Both the position numbers and the translations under genes were made by a program. Shown here one piece after another: positions 20,585-29,465 of a DNA stretch of 64,000 nucleotides. Position 1 is the stretch's first letter; each line of letters opens with the position of its first letter. The notes under the pieces were generated by a model. That model did no database searches and was not told the origin of the DNA. It saw nothing but the letters and a program-made list of their open reading frames with translations. Source of the DNA: Clostridium gelidum (lineage in GTDB: Bacteria > Bacillota > Clostridia > Clostridiales > Clostridiaceae); contig NZ_AP024849.1 of NCBI RefSeq assembly GCF_019977655.1, positions 1,335,001-1,399,000 of the forward strand, read 5' to 3'.

Positions 20585-22324
20585 ATGATAAAAAAATTAT
20601 TAAGCTATGTAACAGAATTTAAAAAAGACACAATTTTGGCACCAGTATATGTTGCTTTAGAAGTAGTAATGGAGACGATTATCCCCCTGTTAATGGCAAT
20701 GATTATTGATAATGGGGTGAATAAAAAAGATATGAAAACTGTGACTATTGTTGGAGCGGCAATGTTAGTAGTATCATTTCTATCTCTTGCATTTGGTGTA
20801 CTTGGAGGGAAACATGCAGCTAAGGCATCTACAGGCTTTGCTAGAAACTTAAGAAAAGGAATGTATTATAATATACAAAATTATTCTTTTTCTAACATAG
20901 ATAAGTATTCTACAGCAGGACTTATAACAAGACTTACTACAGATGTAACAAATGTTCAAAATGCCTTCCAAATGATAATAAGAATGTTTGTTAGGGCACC
21001 ATTTATGCTTGTATCAGCAACAGCAATGTGTGTTTATATAAATCCAAAATTATCGTTAATATTTGTAGGTGCAATTATATTTTTAGGAGTTATATTATAT
21101 TTTATTATGACTAGAGTACATCCATATTTTGTGGAGGTTTTTAAGAAATATGATGATTTGAACGCTAGTGTACAAGAAAATTTAACTTCAATTCGTACTG
21201 TAAAGGCTTATGTAAGAGAAGAGCATGAAACAAGCAAATTTTATAAAGCTTCTGAAGTTTTATATAATTTCTTTATAAGAGCTGAAAAATTAATTATAAT
21301 TAATGCCCCAGCAATGCAATTTACTGTTTATACTTGTATTTTACTTTTATCTTGGCTTGGAGCAAAGATGATAGTTTCAAATTCAATGACAACTGGTGAG
21401 TTAATGAGTTTATTTGCCTATACTACTAATATATTGATGAGTCTTATGATTCTGTCTATGATATTCGTAATGGTTATTATGTCAAAATCATCAGCTGAAA
21501 GAATAACTGCAGTTTTAAATGAAAAAAGTGATTTAACAAACTGTGAAAATCCAATTTATGAAGTAAAAGATGGCTCTATTACTTTTAAAGATGTTAATTT
21601 CTCATATAGTAAAAACATAGAAAATTCAGTACTTGAAGATGTGGACATAAAAATAAATTCTGGTGAAACTATAGGTATTATAGGTGGAACCGGAAGTGCT
21701 AAATCTACTTTAGTACAACTTATTCCAAGATTATATGATACAACAAAAGGAATTGTTGAAGTTGGCGGAGTTGATGTTAGAAATTACGACATAGAAACGC
21801 TTAGAGATGAAGTTTCTATGGTTCTGCAAAAGAATGTATTATTTTCTGGAACAATAAAAGAAAATTTAAGATGGGGTAATAAGAATGCTACAGATGAAGA
21901 GCTGATCGCTGCATGTAGACAAGCAGAGGCAGAAGAATTCATAGAAACTCTTCCAGATAAATATGATACTCATATTGAACAAGGTGGAACAAATGTATCT
22001 GGAGGACAAAAGCAAAGATTATGTATTGCAAGAGCGCTACTTAAGAAACCTAAAATATTAATTTTAGATGATTCTACAAGTGCTGTAGATACAAAAACTG
22101 ACTCTCTTATTCGAAGAGCATTTAAAGAAACAATTCCAGATACTACAAAGATTATAATAGCGCAACGTATTTCATCTGTAGAAGAAGCAGATAGAATTAT
22201 TGTATTAGATGATGGTAAAATAGATGGATTTGGGACACATGATGAATTATTAAAGACAAATGATATATATGCTGAAGTTTATGAATCTCAAGTGAAGGGA
22301 GCTGATAATAATGAGTCAAAATAA
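20585..22324 (+). CDS. Heterodimeric ABC exporter subunit with degenerate catalytic site
   Basis: A 579-residue half-transporter: an N-terminal six-helix exporter domain and a C-terminal ATPase. Walker A is G367-T375 (GGTGSAKST, with Ala where Gly is usual before the Lys), the signature is VSGGQKQR, and Walker B is ILILDD, where D496 replaces the catalytic Glu. That replacement marks the non-hydrolysing half of heterodimers such as TM287/288 and BmrCD. The signature is canonical and would complete the partner's active site. It overlaps the next gene by 14 nt. It probably exports a drug or hydrophobic toxin under MarR control. Confidence 0.92.
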   Translation: MIKKLLSYVTEFKKDTILAPVYVALEVVMETIIPLLMAMIIDNGVNKKDMKTVTIVGAAMLVVSFLSLAFGVLGGKHAAKASTGFARNLRKGMYYNIQNYSFSNIDKYSTAGLITRLTTDVTNVQNAFQMIIRMFVRAPFMLVSATAMCVYINPKLSLIFVGAIIFLGVILYFIMTRVHPYFVEVFKKYDDLNASVQENLTSIRTVKAYVREEHETSKFYKASEVLYNFFIRAEKLIIINAPAMQFTVYTCILLLSWLGAKMIVSNSMTTGELMSLFAYTTNILMSLMILSMIFVMVIMSKSSAERITAVLNEKSDLTNCENPIYEVKDGSITFKDVNFSYSKNIENSVLEDVDIKINSGETIGIIGGTGSAKSTLVQLIPRLYDTTKGIVEVGGVDVRNYDIETLRDEVSMVLQKNVLFSGTIKENLRWGNKNATDEELIAACRQAEAEEFIETLPDKYDTHIEQGGTNVSGGQKQRLCIARALLKKPKILILDDSTSAVDTKTDSLIRRAFKETIPDTTKIIIAQRISSVEEADRIIVLDDGKIDGFGTHDELLKTNDIYAEVYESQVKGADNNESK

Positions 22325-24242
22325 TAAACCTAGACCAATGAGAGGACCAGGTAATCATGGACCAAGAGGTTCAGTAAAGGCTAATAAAGATTCACTGAAA
22401 ATATTAAAAAGGCTACTCGCTTATGTATTTAAGGAATATAAGTTTTTATTCTTGATTGTATCCGTAACTATTATTATAAGTTCCCTTGCGAATGTTATTG
22501 GAACATTATTTTTAAGAAGTTTAATTGATGATTATATAGTTCCACTAATGAATAAAACTGGTGCAGATTTTGGACCATTACTTAAGATGATAATTACTAT
22601 GGCAGTAATTTATTATGTTGGAGTTATATCAACATATATATATAGCCGTATTATGATTGTCGTTTCTCAAGGTTCTCTTAAGAAAATAAGAGATGATATG
22701 TTTTCTCATATGGAAAATTTACCAATTAAATTCTTTGATACACATGCCCATGGAGATGTAATGAGTCTTTATACAAATGATACAGATGCATTAAGACAAA
22801 TGATTAGCCAAGGTATACCACAATTATTATCTGCTATTATTACTGTTATTAGTATCTTTATTTCTATGATTTATTTAAGTTTACCACTTGCTGGAATTCA
22901 AGTTTTAATAATATTATTAATGTTTAAAGTTACTAAAGTAATTGGTGGAAAAAGTGGAAAATACTTTGGACTTCAACAAAGAGATATAGGCGCAGTAAAT
23001 GGATATATTGAAGAAATGATGGAAGGGCAAAAGGTTGTAAAAGTATTTTGTCATGAAGATGAAGCAAAAGCTAATTTTGATAAATTAAATGATATGCTTT
23101 TTGATAGTGCTAATAATGCAAATAAATATGCTAATATTTTAATGCCTATTATGGGTAACATCGGTTATATTAATTATGTTTTAGCTGCAATAGTCGGAGC
23201 AATTCTTGCTATTTCAGGATTTGCTGGATTTACCATTGGAGCACTTGCAGCTTTCTTACAATTAACAAGAAGCTTCAGCCAAACAATAAACCAAATGTCG
23301 CAACAATTTAATTTTGTAATTATGGCACTCGCTGGAGCAGAACGTATCTTTAAGCTTCTTGATGAAAAGAAAGAAATGGATGAAGGATATGTAACTTTAG
23401 TTAATGCAGAAGAAGATGAAAAGGGAGAATTAACTGAAGTTAAAAAACGTACTGGAACTTGGGCTTGGAAGCATCCTCATGAAGATGGAACAATTACTTA
23501 TACTAAGCTTAATGGTGAAGTGGTATTTGATGATGTTGATTTTGGTTACAATGATGAAAAAATAATATTGCATAACATAAAGCTTTTTGCAAAGCCTGGA
23601 CAAAAAATAGCCTTTGTAGGATCTACAGGTGCAGGAAAAACTACTATTACAAACTTAATTAATCGTTTCTATGATATTCAAGATGGTAAAATCAGATATG
23701 ATGGAATTAATATAAACAAGATTAAGAAAGATGACTTAAGAAGTTCCCTTGGAATAGTACTTCAAGATGCGCATCTTTTCACAGGAACTGTTGCAGATAA
23801 CATTAGATATGGTAAATTAGATGCAACCGATGAAGAAGTAAAAGCAGCTGCAAAACTTGCAAATGCAGATCAATTTATAAAACATCTGCCAAAAGGATAT
23901 GATACAATTCTTACAGGTGATGGAGGAAATCTTTCACAAGGTCAAAGACAGCTTCTAACAATAGCTAGAGCAGCAATTGCTGATCCACCAGTTTTAATAC
24001 TTGATGAAGCTACATCTAGTATTGATACAAGAACAGAAAAAATTGTCCAAGAGGGTATGGATAAATTAATGAATGGTAGAACAGTTTTCGTAATTGCTCA
24101 TAGACTTTCAACAATTAAAAATTCCGATGTAATTATGGTAATGGATCAAGGTGAAATTATTGAAAGAGGTAATCATGATGCTTTAATTGAAGAAAAAGGT
24201 AAGTATTATCAACTATATACAGGAGCATTTGAATTGTCATAA
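22311..24242 (+). CDS. Heterodimeric ABC exporter subunit with canonical catalytic site
   Basis: A 643-residue partner of the preceding half-transporter. A short Pro/Gly-rich cytoplasmic start is followed by six helices and the ATPase. Walker A is GSTGAGKTT, the signature is the altered LSQGQRQ, and Walker B is VLILDEATS with the catalytic Glu intact. It also has the insertion between membrane and ATPase domains (VKKRTGTWAWKHPHEDGTITY) typical of the larger half of such pairs. A canonical Walker B here with a degenerate one in the partner fits an asymmetric heterodimer. Confidence 0.92.
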   Translation: MSQNNKPRPMRGPGNHGPRGSVKANKDSLKILKRLLAYVFKEYKFLFLIVSVTIIISSLANVIGTLFLRSLIDDYIVPLMNKTGADFGPLLKMIITMAVIYYVGVISTYIYSRIMIVVSQGSLKKIRDDMFSHMENLPIKFFDTHAHGDVMSLYTNDTDALRQMISQGIPQLLSAIITVISIFISMIYLSLPLAGIQVLIILLMFKVTKVIGGKSGKYFGLQQRDIGAVNGYIEEMMEGQKVVKVFCHEDEAKANFDKLNDMLFDSANNANKYANILMPIMGNIGYINYVLAAIVGAILAISGFAGFTIGALAAFLQLTRSFSQTINQMSQQFNFVIMALAGAERIFKLLDEKKEMDEGYVTLVNAEEDEKGELTEVKKRTGTWAWKHPHEDGTITYTKLNGEVVFDDVDFGYNDEKIILHNIKLFAKPGQKIAFVGSTGAGKTTITNLINRFYDIQDGKIRYDGININKIKKDDLRSSLGIVLQDAHLFTGTVADNIRYGKLDATDEEVKAAAKLANADQFIKHLPKGYDTILTGDGGNLSQGQRQLLTIARAAIADPPVLILDEATSSIDTRTEKIVQEGMDKLMNGRTVFVIAHRLSTIKNSDVIMVMDQGEIIERGNHDALIEEKGKYYQLYTGAFELS

Positions 24243-24345
24243 ATTATAGATACCCACAGTGGAACTAATACTTATGCCTACATCCGCCGAAATTGAATAC
24301 ATATTTATTCCGTAGGACTGTGAAAATTTCGCTGGAAGCATTCTA

Positions 24346-24420
24346 AATGGGATGTTGCACCCATTATAGTTTGCTCCAAATATAAAATTTGGACAAACTA
24401 TAATGGAACAACCTCCCATT
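24346..24420 (+). repeat. 75-nt hairpin repeat element, copy A
   Basis: A long imperfect hairpin. The outer stem pairs AATGGGA with TCCCATT and GTTG with CAAC. The inner stem pairs CCATTATAGTTTG and CCAAAT with ATTTGG and CAAACTATAATGG across a short AT loop. A second element of exactly the same length lies at 46199-46273; the last 20 positions differ at only one base, while the inner stems differ. There is no T-run after it. It could be a small non-autonomous repeat or a structured RNA. Confidence 0.75.
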
Positions 24421-24619
24421 AAGAAGCTTCAGCAGCTTATTTTCAATGCCTACTTCATATTATGACCCTTGTGGTTACAAATATGTATCCAATTTCTCTG
24501 TTTGGATATGCTCCTAAGTATAGCAAATGTTGAATATAATACCAAGCATAAGTAAAACTTTAGTAGTGGGAATCTATATTGATAAACAAATTCTGAACTG
24601 CATTATGGGATGGTTAACC

Positions 24620-24674
24620 GAAATAAAGGTCATGCTTCTGATGTATAACTGCACAAAAGCATGACCTTTATTTC
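24620..24674 (+). other. 18-bp perfect inverted repeat in a 495-nt gene-free gap
   Basis: GAAATAAAGGTCATGCTT (24620-24637) and its exact complement (24657-24674) are separated by 19 nt. No long T-run follows, so it is a weak terminator candidate or a structured RNA. The surrounding gap 24243-24737 holds this hairpin and the 75-nt repeat; its base use is less A-rich than the neighbours and reads like decayed sequence, but I recognise no gene or IS fragment in it. Confidence 0.7.
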
Positions 24675-24737
24675 TAGTAAAAAATATTTCAAGTAATAAA
24701 TTTCGTATGGAATTTATTAAACATTAGGAGGATTAAG

Positions 24738-25268
24738 ATGAATATAGTAGTAATTAGCGGAAGTCCACGAAGGGGCGGGAATACAGAAATTATGGCAGAA
24801 ACATTTGCAAAAGGAGCAAGAGAGAGTGGACATGAGGTAACAATAAAAAAGCTTAGTTCATTAAAGGTGTCACCATGTACTGCTTGCCAATATTGTTTTA
24901 CGTCTGGATGTGTGTGCTCTCAGAAGGATGATATGACAGAAATTTTGGAAGCAGTTGATCAGGCGGATATGCTTGTATTTGCATCACCAATTTATTGGTT
25001 TGATATAACTGGTCAATTAAAATGCACAATTGATCGTATGTATGCTCGTGGTAAGGTAGGGTTTCATCATAAATACGTTGGATTACTTCTGAATTCAGGA
25101 GTTTCAGGTGTATATGATGCAGCCATAGCACAATATAAGGCAACTAATAGTTATTTAATGTGGGAAGATAAAGGAATTGTTACAATTTCAGGAATGGAAA
25201 AGAAAGGATCTATGAATTGTACTGAGAAAATACAAGAAATTTTTGAATTTGGAAAAAGTATTCATTAA
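24738..25268 (+). CDS. NADPH-dependent FMN reductase / flavodoxin-family protein
   Basis: A 176-residue flavin protein of the iron-sulfur flavoprotein-like NADPH-dependent FMN reductase group. The FMN phosphate loop is SGSPRRGGNTEIMAE (residues ~7-21). The cysteines CTACQYCFTSGCVC resemble the compact motif that binds a 4Fe-4S cluster in Isf-type proteins, though they may be redox cysteines instead. FASPIYWFDITGQLKCTIDR is the second flavin-contact region. It probably reduces quinones, azo or nitro compounds. The AGGAGG site is good. Monocistronic. Confidence 0.85.
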   Translation: MNIVVISGSPRRGGNTEIMAETFAKGARESGHEVTIKKLSSLKVSPCTACQYCFTSGCVCSQKDDMTEILEAVDQADMLVFASPIYWFDITGQLKCTIDRMYARGKVGFHHKYVGLLLNSGVSGVYDAAIAQYKATNSYLMWEDKGIVTISGMEKKGSMNCTEKIQEIFEFGKSIH

Positions 25269-25353
25269 AAAAATTTAAGTGCAGTAAATAGTTATAAAGT
25301 ATACTGTAGATATTATTGAGTACCTTATCTTCAATAAGAATAGGGGTACAGAA

Positions 25354-25634
25354 ATGAAAAAAATGAAGTATTAAATAGTATATTAGATGCAGGAGTTATT
25401 GCAGTAATTAGAGGTGATTCAGAAGAAGTAACTGCAACAGTGGGACAAGTAAGTGAAGCAATTCAAAATATGGCTTCTTCAGTTCAAAAATCAACTGAAG
25501 AAGCAGAAGTAATAAAAGAAAGCATGAATAAAACTACGGAGGCAATAGAGCAAGTGGCAAAAACAGCTCAAAGTCAAGCAGAACTTGCCCAAAATCTTAA
25601 TGAAATAATTCAAAAATTCAAGATTTATAAGTAA
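25354..25634 (+). pseudogene. Chimeric remnant: Eda N terminus joined to a chemoreceptor C terminus
   Basis: Bases 25380-25421 are identical over 42 nt to the start of the intact eda gene (41114-41155), encoding ILDAGVIAVIRGDS. In the same frame this runs straight into the end of a methyl-accepting chemotaxis protein (VSEAIQNMASSVQKSTEEAEVI ... LAQNLNEIIQKFKIYK). The start ATG is followed by seven A and is one base out of frame with the rest; with eight A it would read M-K-K-N-E-V-L-N. Most of both parent genes is missing. This looks like the scar of a deletion between an eda copy and a receptor gene. It is followed by a good terminator. Confidence 0.8.
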
Positions 25635-25661
25635 GAGATACATATATACATAAAACTATGA

Positions 25662-25704
25662 AACCGGCCCAAATCATATTAGTGGATTTGGGTCGGTTCT
25701 TTTT
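25662..25704 (+). terminator. Rho-independent terminator
   Basis: AACCGGCCCAAATC (25662-25675) pairs with GATTTGGGTCGGTT (25685-25698), with a G-T pair, followed by CTTTTT. It probably once ended the chemoreceptor gene. Confidence 0.88.
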
Positions 25705-25769
25705 GATATTTTAGAAGGATTTTGATAGACTATGTATAATTGTATTATTATATGGAAGGAGATATAGTT

Positions 25770-26576
25770 ATGGAATTTACAACAAGAGATATAATAGCAA
25801 TATTAACTGTATTAGGAACACTAGTAGTATTACATATAAAAGCATTCTATAATTTTTTTATGGCGATTGTAAAAATAAAATATAAAGAGGTTCCAGGCAA
25901 ACAATCAATGTTCAGTGTAGTTATAGAATGGATAGGTTTTATTGGATTTTTTATTTATGTGATTGTATTAGGAAGTATGTTCATTAAAAATTTTTATAAA
26001 ATAAATTTTGATATCAGCCTAAAAAATATGAATTTAATATATTTTATGGAATTAATTTTATTTGCTCTAGTTATAGTAGTAATAATTTTTGTATCAATTG
26101 ATGCAATTCAAAAATTTCGTTACTTAAAAAAGAATTTTAGAAAAAAATTAGAAGGTGATTTAGTAACATTAGAGGATAATATTGAGAGTAAGAATATGAA
26201 AAATATATATGTTTTCAGTGTTTCAATAGTACTGTTTTTATTCGTTATATTAGATGGAATATCAAGAAATATTGAAATTATGAATAGTAAATTTGTATTA
26301 TTCCCTAAAAATGAACCAAATGAAATATTTATTATTGCTTTAACTATGGAAATAATCATTAGTACTTTATTACTAATATCAATTAATATGAAGGAAATAA
26401 TTAAAACTTTAAGAAGTAATGATTTATATATGATATTGATTGATGATGAAGAGATTTATTGTAGTTGTTATTTGGAATATAAAAATCACTACTTAATAAT
26501 AAAAAAAGACAAAGGAATAGAAAGGTATATAAGTAAAAGTAAAGTAAAAGAAATAAGAAAGATTAGAAGTAAATAA
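25770..26576 (+). CDS. Membrane protein of unknown function
   Basis: A 268-residue protein with about five hydrophobic segments: DIIAILTVLGTLVVLHI, SVVIEWIGFIGFFIYVIVLG, LIYFMELILFALVIVVIIFVS, IYVFSVSIVLFLFVIL and IFIIALTMEIIISTLLLIS. The C terminus is a ~60-residue soluble, Lys-rich tail (LYMILIDDEEIYCSCYLEYKNHYLIIKKDKGIERYISKSKVKEI). I do not recognise the family. ATG 25770 follows AAGGAGATA; the open frame upstream from 25740 lacks a ribosome site. It stands alone, and its upstream region resembles the sequence at 36975-37030. Confidence 0.7.
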   Translation: MEFTTRDIIAILTVLGTLVVLHIKAFYNFFMAIVKIKYKEVPGKQSMFSVVIEWIGFIGFFIYVIVLGSMFIKNFYKINFDISLKNMNLIYFMELILFALVIVVIIFVSIDAIQKFRYLKKNFRKKLEGDLVTLEDNIESKNMKNIYVFSVSIVLFLFVILDGISRNIEIMNSKFVLFPKNEPNEIFIIALTMEIIISTLLLISINMKEIIKTLRSNDLYMILIDDEEIYCSCYLEYKNHYLIIKKDKGIERYISKSKVKEIRKIRSK

Positions 26577-26814
26577 ATTGTGAATAGGGAAAAATCAGAT
26601 ATTAAGATAGTGGAATTTGTACACTTCAGCAGTCTATTTGCAAATAAAAGTTACATAATTGTAAAAAATATGTGCTTCGAAATTGCAGGCTAATCTGCTA
26701 ATATATCTATAATCAATACTTTCTATTCTGTTATGAACGGAACTGGTTTGGGTAAAATTTTATATAGAAAGTAAAGTGTAGCAAATAATAATGTGATGAA
26801 AAGGATAAAAGATT

Positions 26815-28200
26815 ATGGATTATTTAATTTATGGATTAGCAAATTACGTAGTAAATCTTAGATATGAAGATTTATCAGATAGAGCAATTGAGGTAGGAAA
26901 GCAGGTAATATTGGATTCATATGGGAACATGGTCTTTGGTCGTTACTGTGAATTAAGTGAGCAAATAATGGAGTATGCAAAATTAGCAGATACTGTAGTG
27001 AAAAATGAAGAGTTAGTATCTTTAATAGGGGAGGAAGAAGTCTTAACTGGTTCTGATACTGCTATTTTTGCCCATACGATGATGGCAAGGTGTGCAGATT
27101 TAGATGATGGCTACAGACATGCAATGGGGCATCCAGGTTCAGGATTAGTACCTCTTCTACTTACTATGGCTCAGTTATACAAGAAAGATGGAAAAGAGAT
27201 GATCACAGCCATTGCAGCAGCTTATGATGTGTATGCTCGTTTAGGTGAATCAATTAATCCTTTTATGTATCGTGAAAGAGGTTTTGATGCTACTGGCGTA
27301 TGTGGTGCTGTTGCAGCTGCAGCTTTAGTATCTAAGATTATTGGAGCTGATGCTGAAAAAACAAAAGATGCTATGGGAATTGCGTCTCTGTTTACAGGAG
27401 GATTAATTGAATATCAAAATGACGGAACTTCTGGAAAGATTATGTGCAGCGGTTGGGCAGCATTGACTGGTATGAGGGCAGTAAGACTTGCTTCCTGTGG
27501 ATTTACAGGGCCGAATGCAGCACTTGAAGGAAAATATGGATTTTTTCAAGCATTTAAGGGTACAAGTGGTCATTGTGATATGAGCCAGGTGCTTAACAAT
27601 CTTGGTAAAGATTTTAAGGTTACTAAAATATATTTCAAACGTCATGCTTGTCAAAGAGGACTTCATGCAGTGATGGATGCCATGGTTGATTTAAGAGAAA
27701 GTTATTCTTTAACGCCAGCTGTGATTAAATCAGTAGATGTTAGAACATCTTCCTTTGTGCACCGTCTGTCAAATTCTAATCCTAAGACAGCTGTTGGAGC
27801 ACAGGCAAGTACTCAATTTACTTCAGCTGTAGCTTTAAAACATGGACGTATGGATTCAGAAGAGTTAGTATTTAAGAGTTTCAGTGATGCTGAAATTCAA
27901 GAATTGGTTCAAAAGATTACAGTTACTAAGGATGAAGAAGTTGAAGAATACTTGGCAAACAATCCAACACATTTTTGTGCAGCTAAAGTAATCTTAGAGA
28001 CTTATGATGGAAACGTTTATGAAAAGTGGGTTCCAGTTCCTTTGGGAGATGAAGAAACACCATTTGGATGGGATATGCTAAAATTAAAATTTGATAATTT
28101 AGTTACAGGAACTCCTTGTGAAAAAACAAAGGATGGAAGATTTGATCTTTTAAAGAATCTTGAGAAAACTAATGATATTAATATGTTATTTAGATTATAA
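26815..28200 (+). CDS. MmgE/PrpD family protein
   Basis: A 461-residue cytosolic protein of the MmgE/PrpD family, which includes 2-methylcitrate dehydratase, cis-aconitate decarboxylase and iminodisuccinate epimerase. Seen: ALILDSYGNMVFG-like start (VILDSYGNMVFGRY), the HTMMARCADLDDGYRHAMGHPGSGLVPLLL core, the VYARLGESINPFMYRERGFDATGVCGAVAAAALVSKI segment, and FKRHACQRGLHAVMDA. No other methylcitrate gene is nearby, so the substrate cannot be named. A bidirectional terminator follows, shared with the convergent LysR gene. The ribosome site is AAAAGGAT. Confidence 0.85.
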   Translation: MDYLIYGLANYVVNLRYEDLSDRAIEVGKQVILDSYGNMVFGRYCELSEQIMEYAKLADTVVKNEELVSLIGEEEVLTGSDTAIFAHTMMARCADLDDGYRHAMGHPGSGLVPLLLTMAQLYKKDGKEMITAIAAAYDVYARLGESINPFMYRERGFDATGVCGAVAAAALVSKIIGADAEKTKDAMGIASLFTGGLIEYQNDGTSGKIMCSGWAALTGMRAVRLASCGFTGPNAALEGKYGFFQAFKGTSGHCDMSQVLNNLGKDFKVTKIYFKRHACQRGLHAVMDAMVDLRESYSLTPAVIKSVDVRTSSFVHRLSNSNPKTAVGAQASTQFTSAVALKHGRMDSEELVFKSFSDAEIQELVQKITVTKDEEVEEYLANNPTHFCAAKVILETYDGNVYEKWVPVPLGDEETPFGWDMLKLKFDNLVTGTPCEKTKDGRFDLLKNLEKTNDINMLFRL

Positions 28201-28203
28201 AAG

Positions 28204-28245
28204 CATTGGAGCTAATGAATTGTGTTCATTAGCTCCAATGTTTTT
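28204..28245 (+). terminator. Bidirectional terminator
   Basis: CATTGGAGCTAATGAA (28204-28219) pairs perfectly with TTCATTAGCTCCAATG (28225-28240), followed by TTTTTAT on this strand. It separates the convergent MmgE/PrpD and LysR genes. Confidence 0.88.
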
Positions 28246-29215
28246 ATTTCTCATATTCATCAAGAATATGAGACTGTGGGATACAGTATTTTTTGATTAT
28301 CTTTTTTAAATCATTAATGTAAGAGGGAAATTTTTTGTTTTTATGATAAATAAGCGCAAGTGGATTTTCCGCTGTAAAGTTTGCAATTGGAAACACATTA
28401 AGATGAGACTTTGTATTATTAAACTTATTTAATTGATTTATTCCTGACAGATACATGGTCAAACAAAAACTTGCAGCATAATCCTCAGCACATAAGAGGT
28501 AATGTATATCAGGCTGAGTCAATTCGTTAATGCAATTTAAAGAAATACCTAGTTCAGATAAATGTCTATCCAAGAGAATACGGGAATTGAAGTTTTTCTC
28601 ATTAAGAACAAAGGGAACTTCCTTAAATAAACGTAGGTCAACACCTTTTGCAAAATTCTTTTTACATTCAGGGTATTTATGTGGAAAATATTGTTTTAAT
28701 AAATTGTCAGAGATTACAATATACATTTGTTCATTGAGAACTATCTCATATTTTAAGCTATGTATAGTTATATTACTTATGCCAGACAAAAATAAATCAA
28801 GAGAATTATCTAGAACCATTTCCTGCATCTTTGGTGAGGTTTCACGATGAATATTTAATTTAACCTTTGGATAAAGGTCATAAAATTCTTTTAATAGCTT
28901 AGGAACTAATATGGAATAACGACCTTCTGGAATACCAAAATTTATGGTACCTGATTTAGCTTCTTTTATATCTATAAGCTGATTTTCTAAATTTTGTTCT
29001 GCAAGCTCTATTTGGCGAAGAGTCTCGAGCATTAATTCGCCAGCAGGTGTTAATGCAAATTTAGGCTTCCTTTCAAAAAAAGAAACACCGTAGTTTTCCT
29101 CTATTCCTTTAAGATATTTACTCAAACATTGATGAGATATGAAGAGACGTTTCGCTGCATTAGATATATTCAATTCCTCTGATAGAACTAGAAAATACTC
29201 ATAATTGTTTAACAT
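28244..29215 (-). CDS. LysR-family transcriptional regulator
   Basis: A 323-residue LysR regulator. The N-terminal winged helix is NISNAAKRLFISHQCLSKYLKGIEENYGVSFFERKPKFALTPAGEL, followed by the linker helix and a periplasmic-binding-like effector domain (GTINFGIPEGRYSILVPKLLKEFYDLYPKVKLNIH). It is divergent from the DJ-1 pair at 29466, across a 250-nt gap holding a long inverted repeat, so it may control that pair. The effector is unknown. A good AGGAGGGATTTT site precedes the start. Confidence 0.9.
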   Translation of the reverse strand: MLNNYEYFLVLSEELNISNAAKRLFISHQCLSKYLKGIEENYGVSFFERKPKFALTPAGELMLETLRQIELAEQNLENQLIDIKEAKSGTINFGIPEGRYSILVPKLLKEFYDLYPKVKLNIHRETSPKMQEMVLDNSLDLFLSGISNITIHSLKYEIVLNEQMYIVISDNLLKQYFPHKYPECKKNFAKGVDLRLFKEVPFVLNEKNFNSRILLDRHLSELGISLNCINELTQPDIHYLLCAEDYAASFCLTMYLSGINQLNKFNNTKSHLNVFPIANFTAENPLALIYHKNKKFPSYINDLKKIIKKYCIPQSHILDEYEK

Positions 29216-29316
29216 AAAATCCCTCCTAGGCGCATGAAAAATATAATGATGATGTCAGTTTAGCATAGGAAATACCTTATGTAAAGTAGCATTAATGGGA
29301 GAAAAGCTAGATAAAG

Positions 29317-29376
29317 GCATAAAATTTCATAAGTTTTACTGCAACTAATTTTTACATATATGAAATTTTTATATGC
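29317..29376. promoter_or_regulatory. Inverted repeat in the LysR / DJ-1 divergent gap
   Basis: GCATAAAATTTCATA (29317-29331) and TATGAAATTTTTATATGC (29359-29376) form an inverted repeat with 27 nt between arms. It lies between divergent genes, where LysR sites normally occur. The half-sites contain TTCATA/TATGAA. Binding is inferred. Confidence 0.5.
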
Positions 29377-29465
29377 TTTTCGGTTGCATATAATCATGCT
29401 AAACTATAACCATACTGAAGGAAAAGCATTTAACAAAGATTAAAACAAATAGGAGGATAGTAAAG

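Noticed and set aside
24237..24419. 60-codon minus-strand frame
   Set aside because: It runs through the 75-nt hairpin element, has no ribosome site, and reads like chance sequence.
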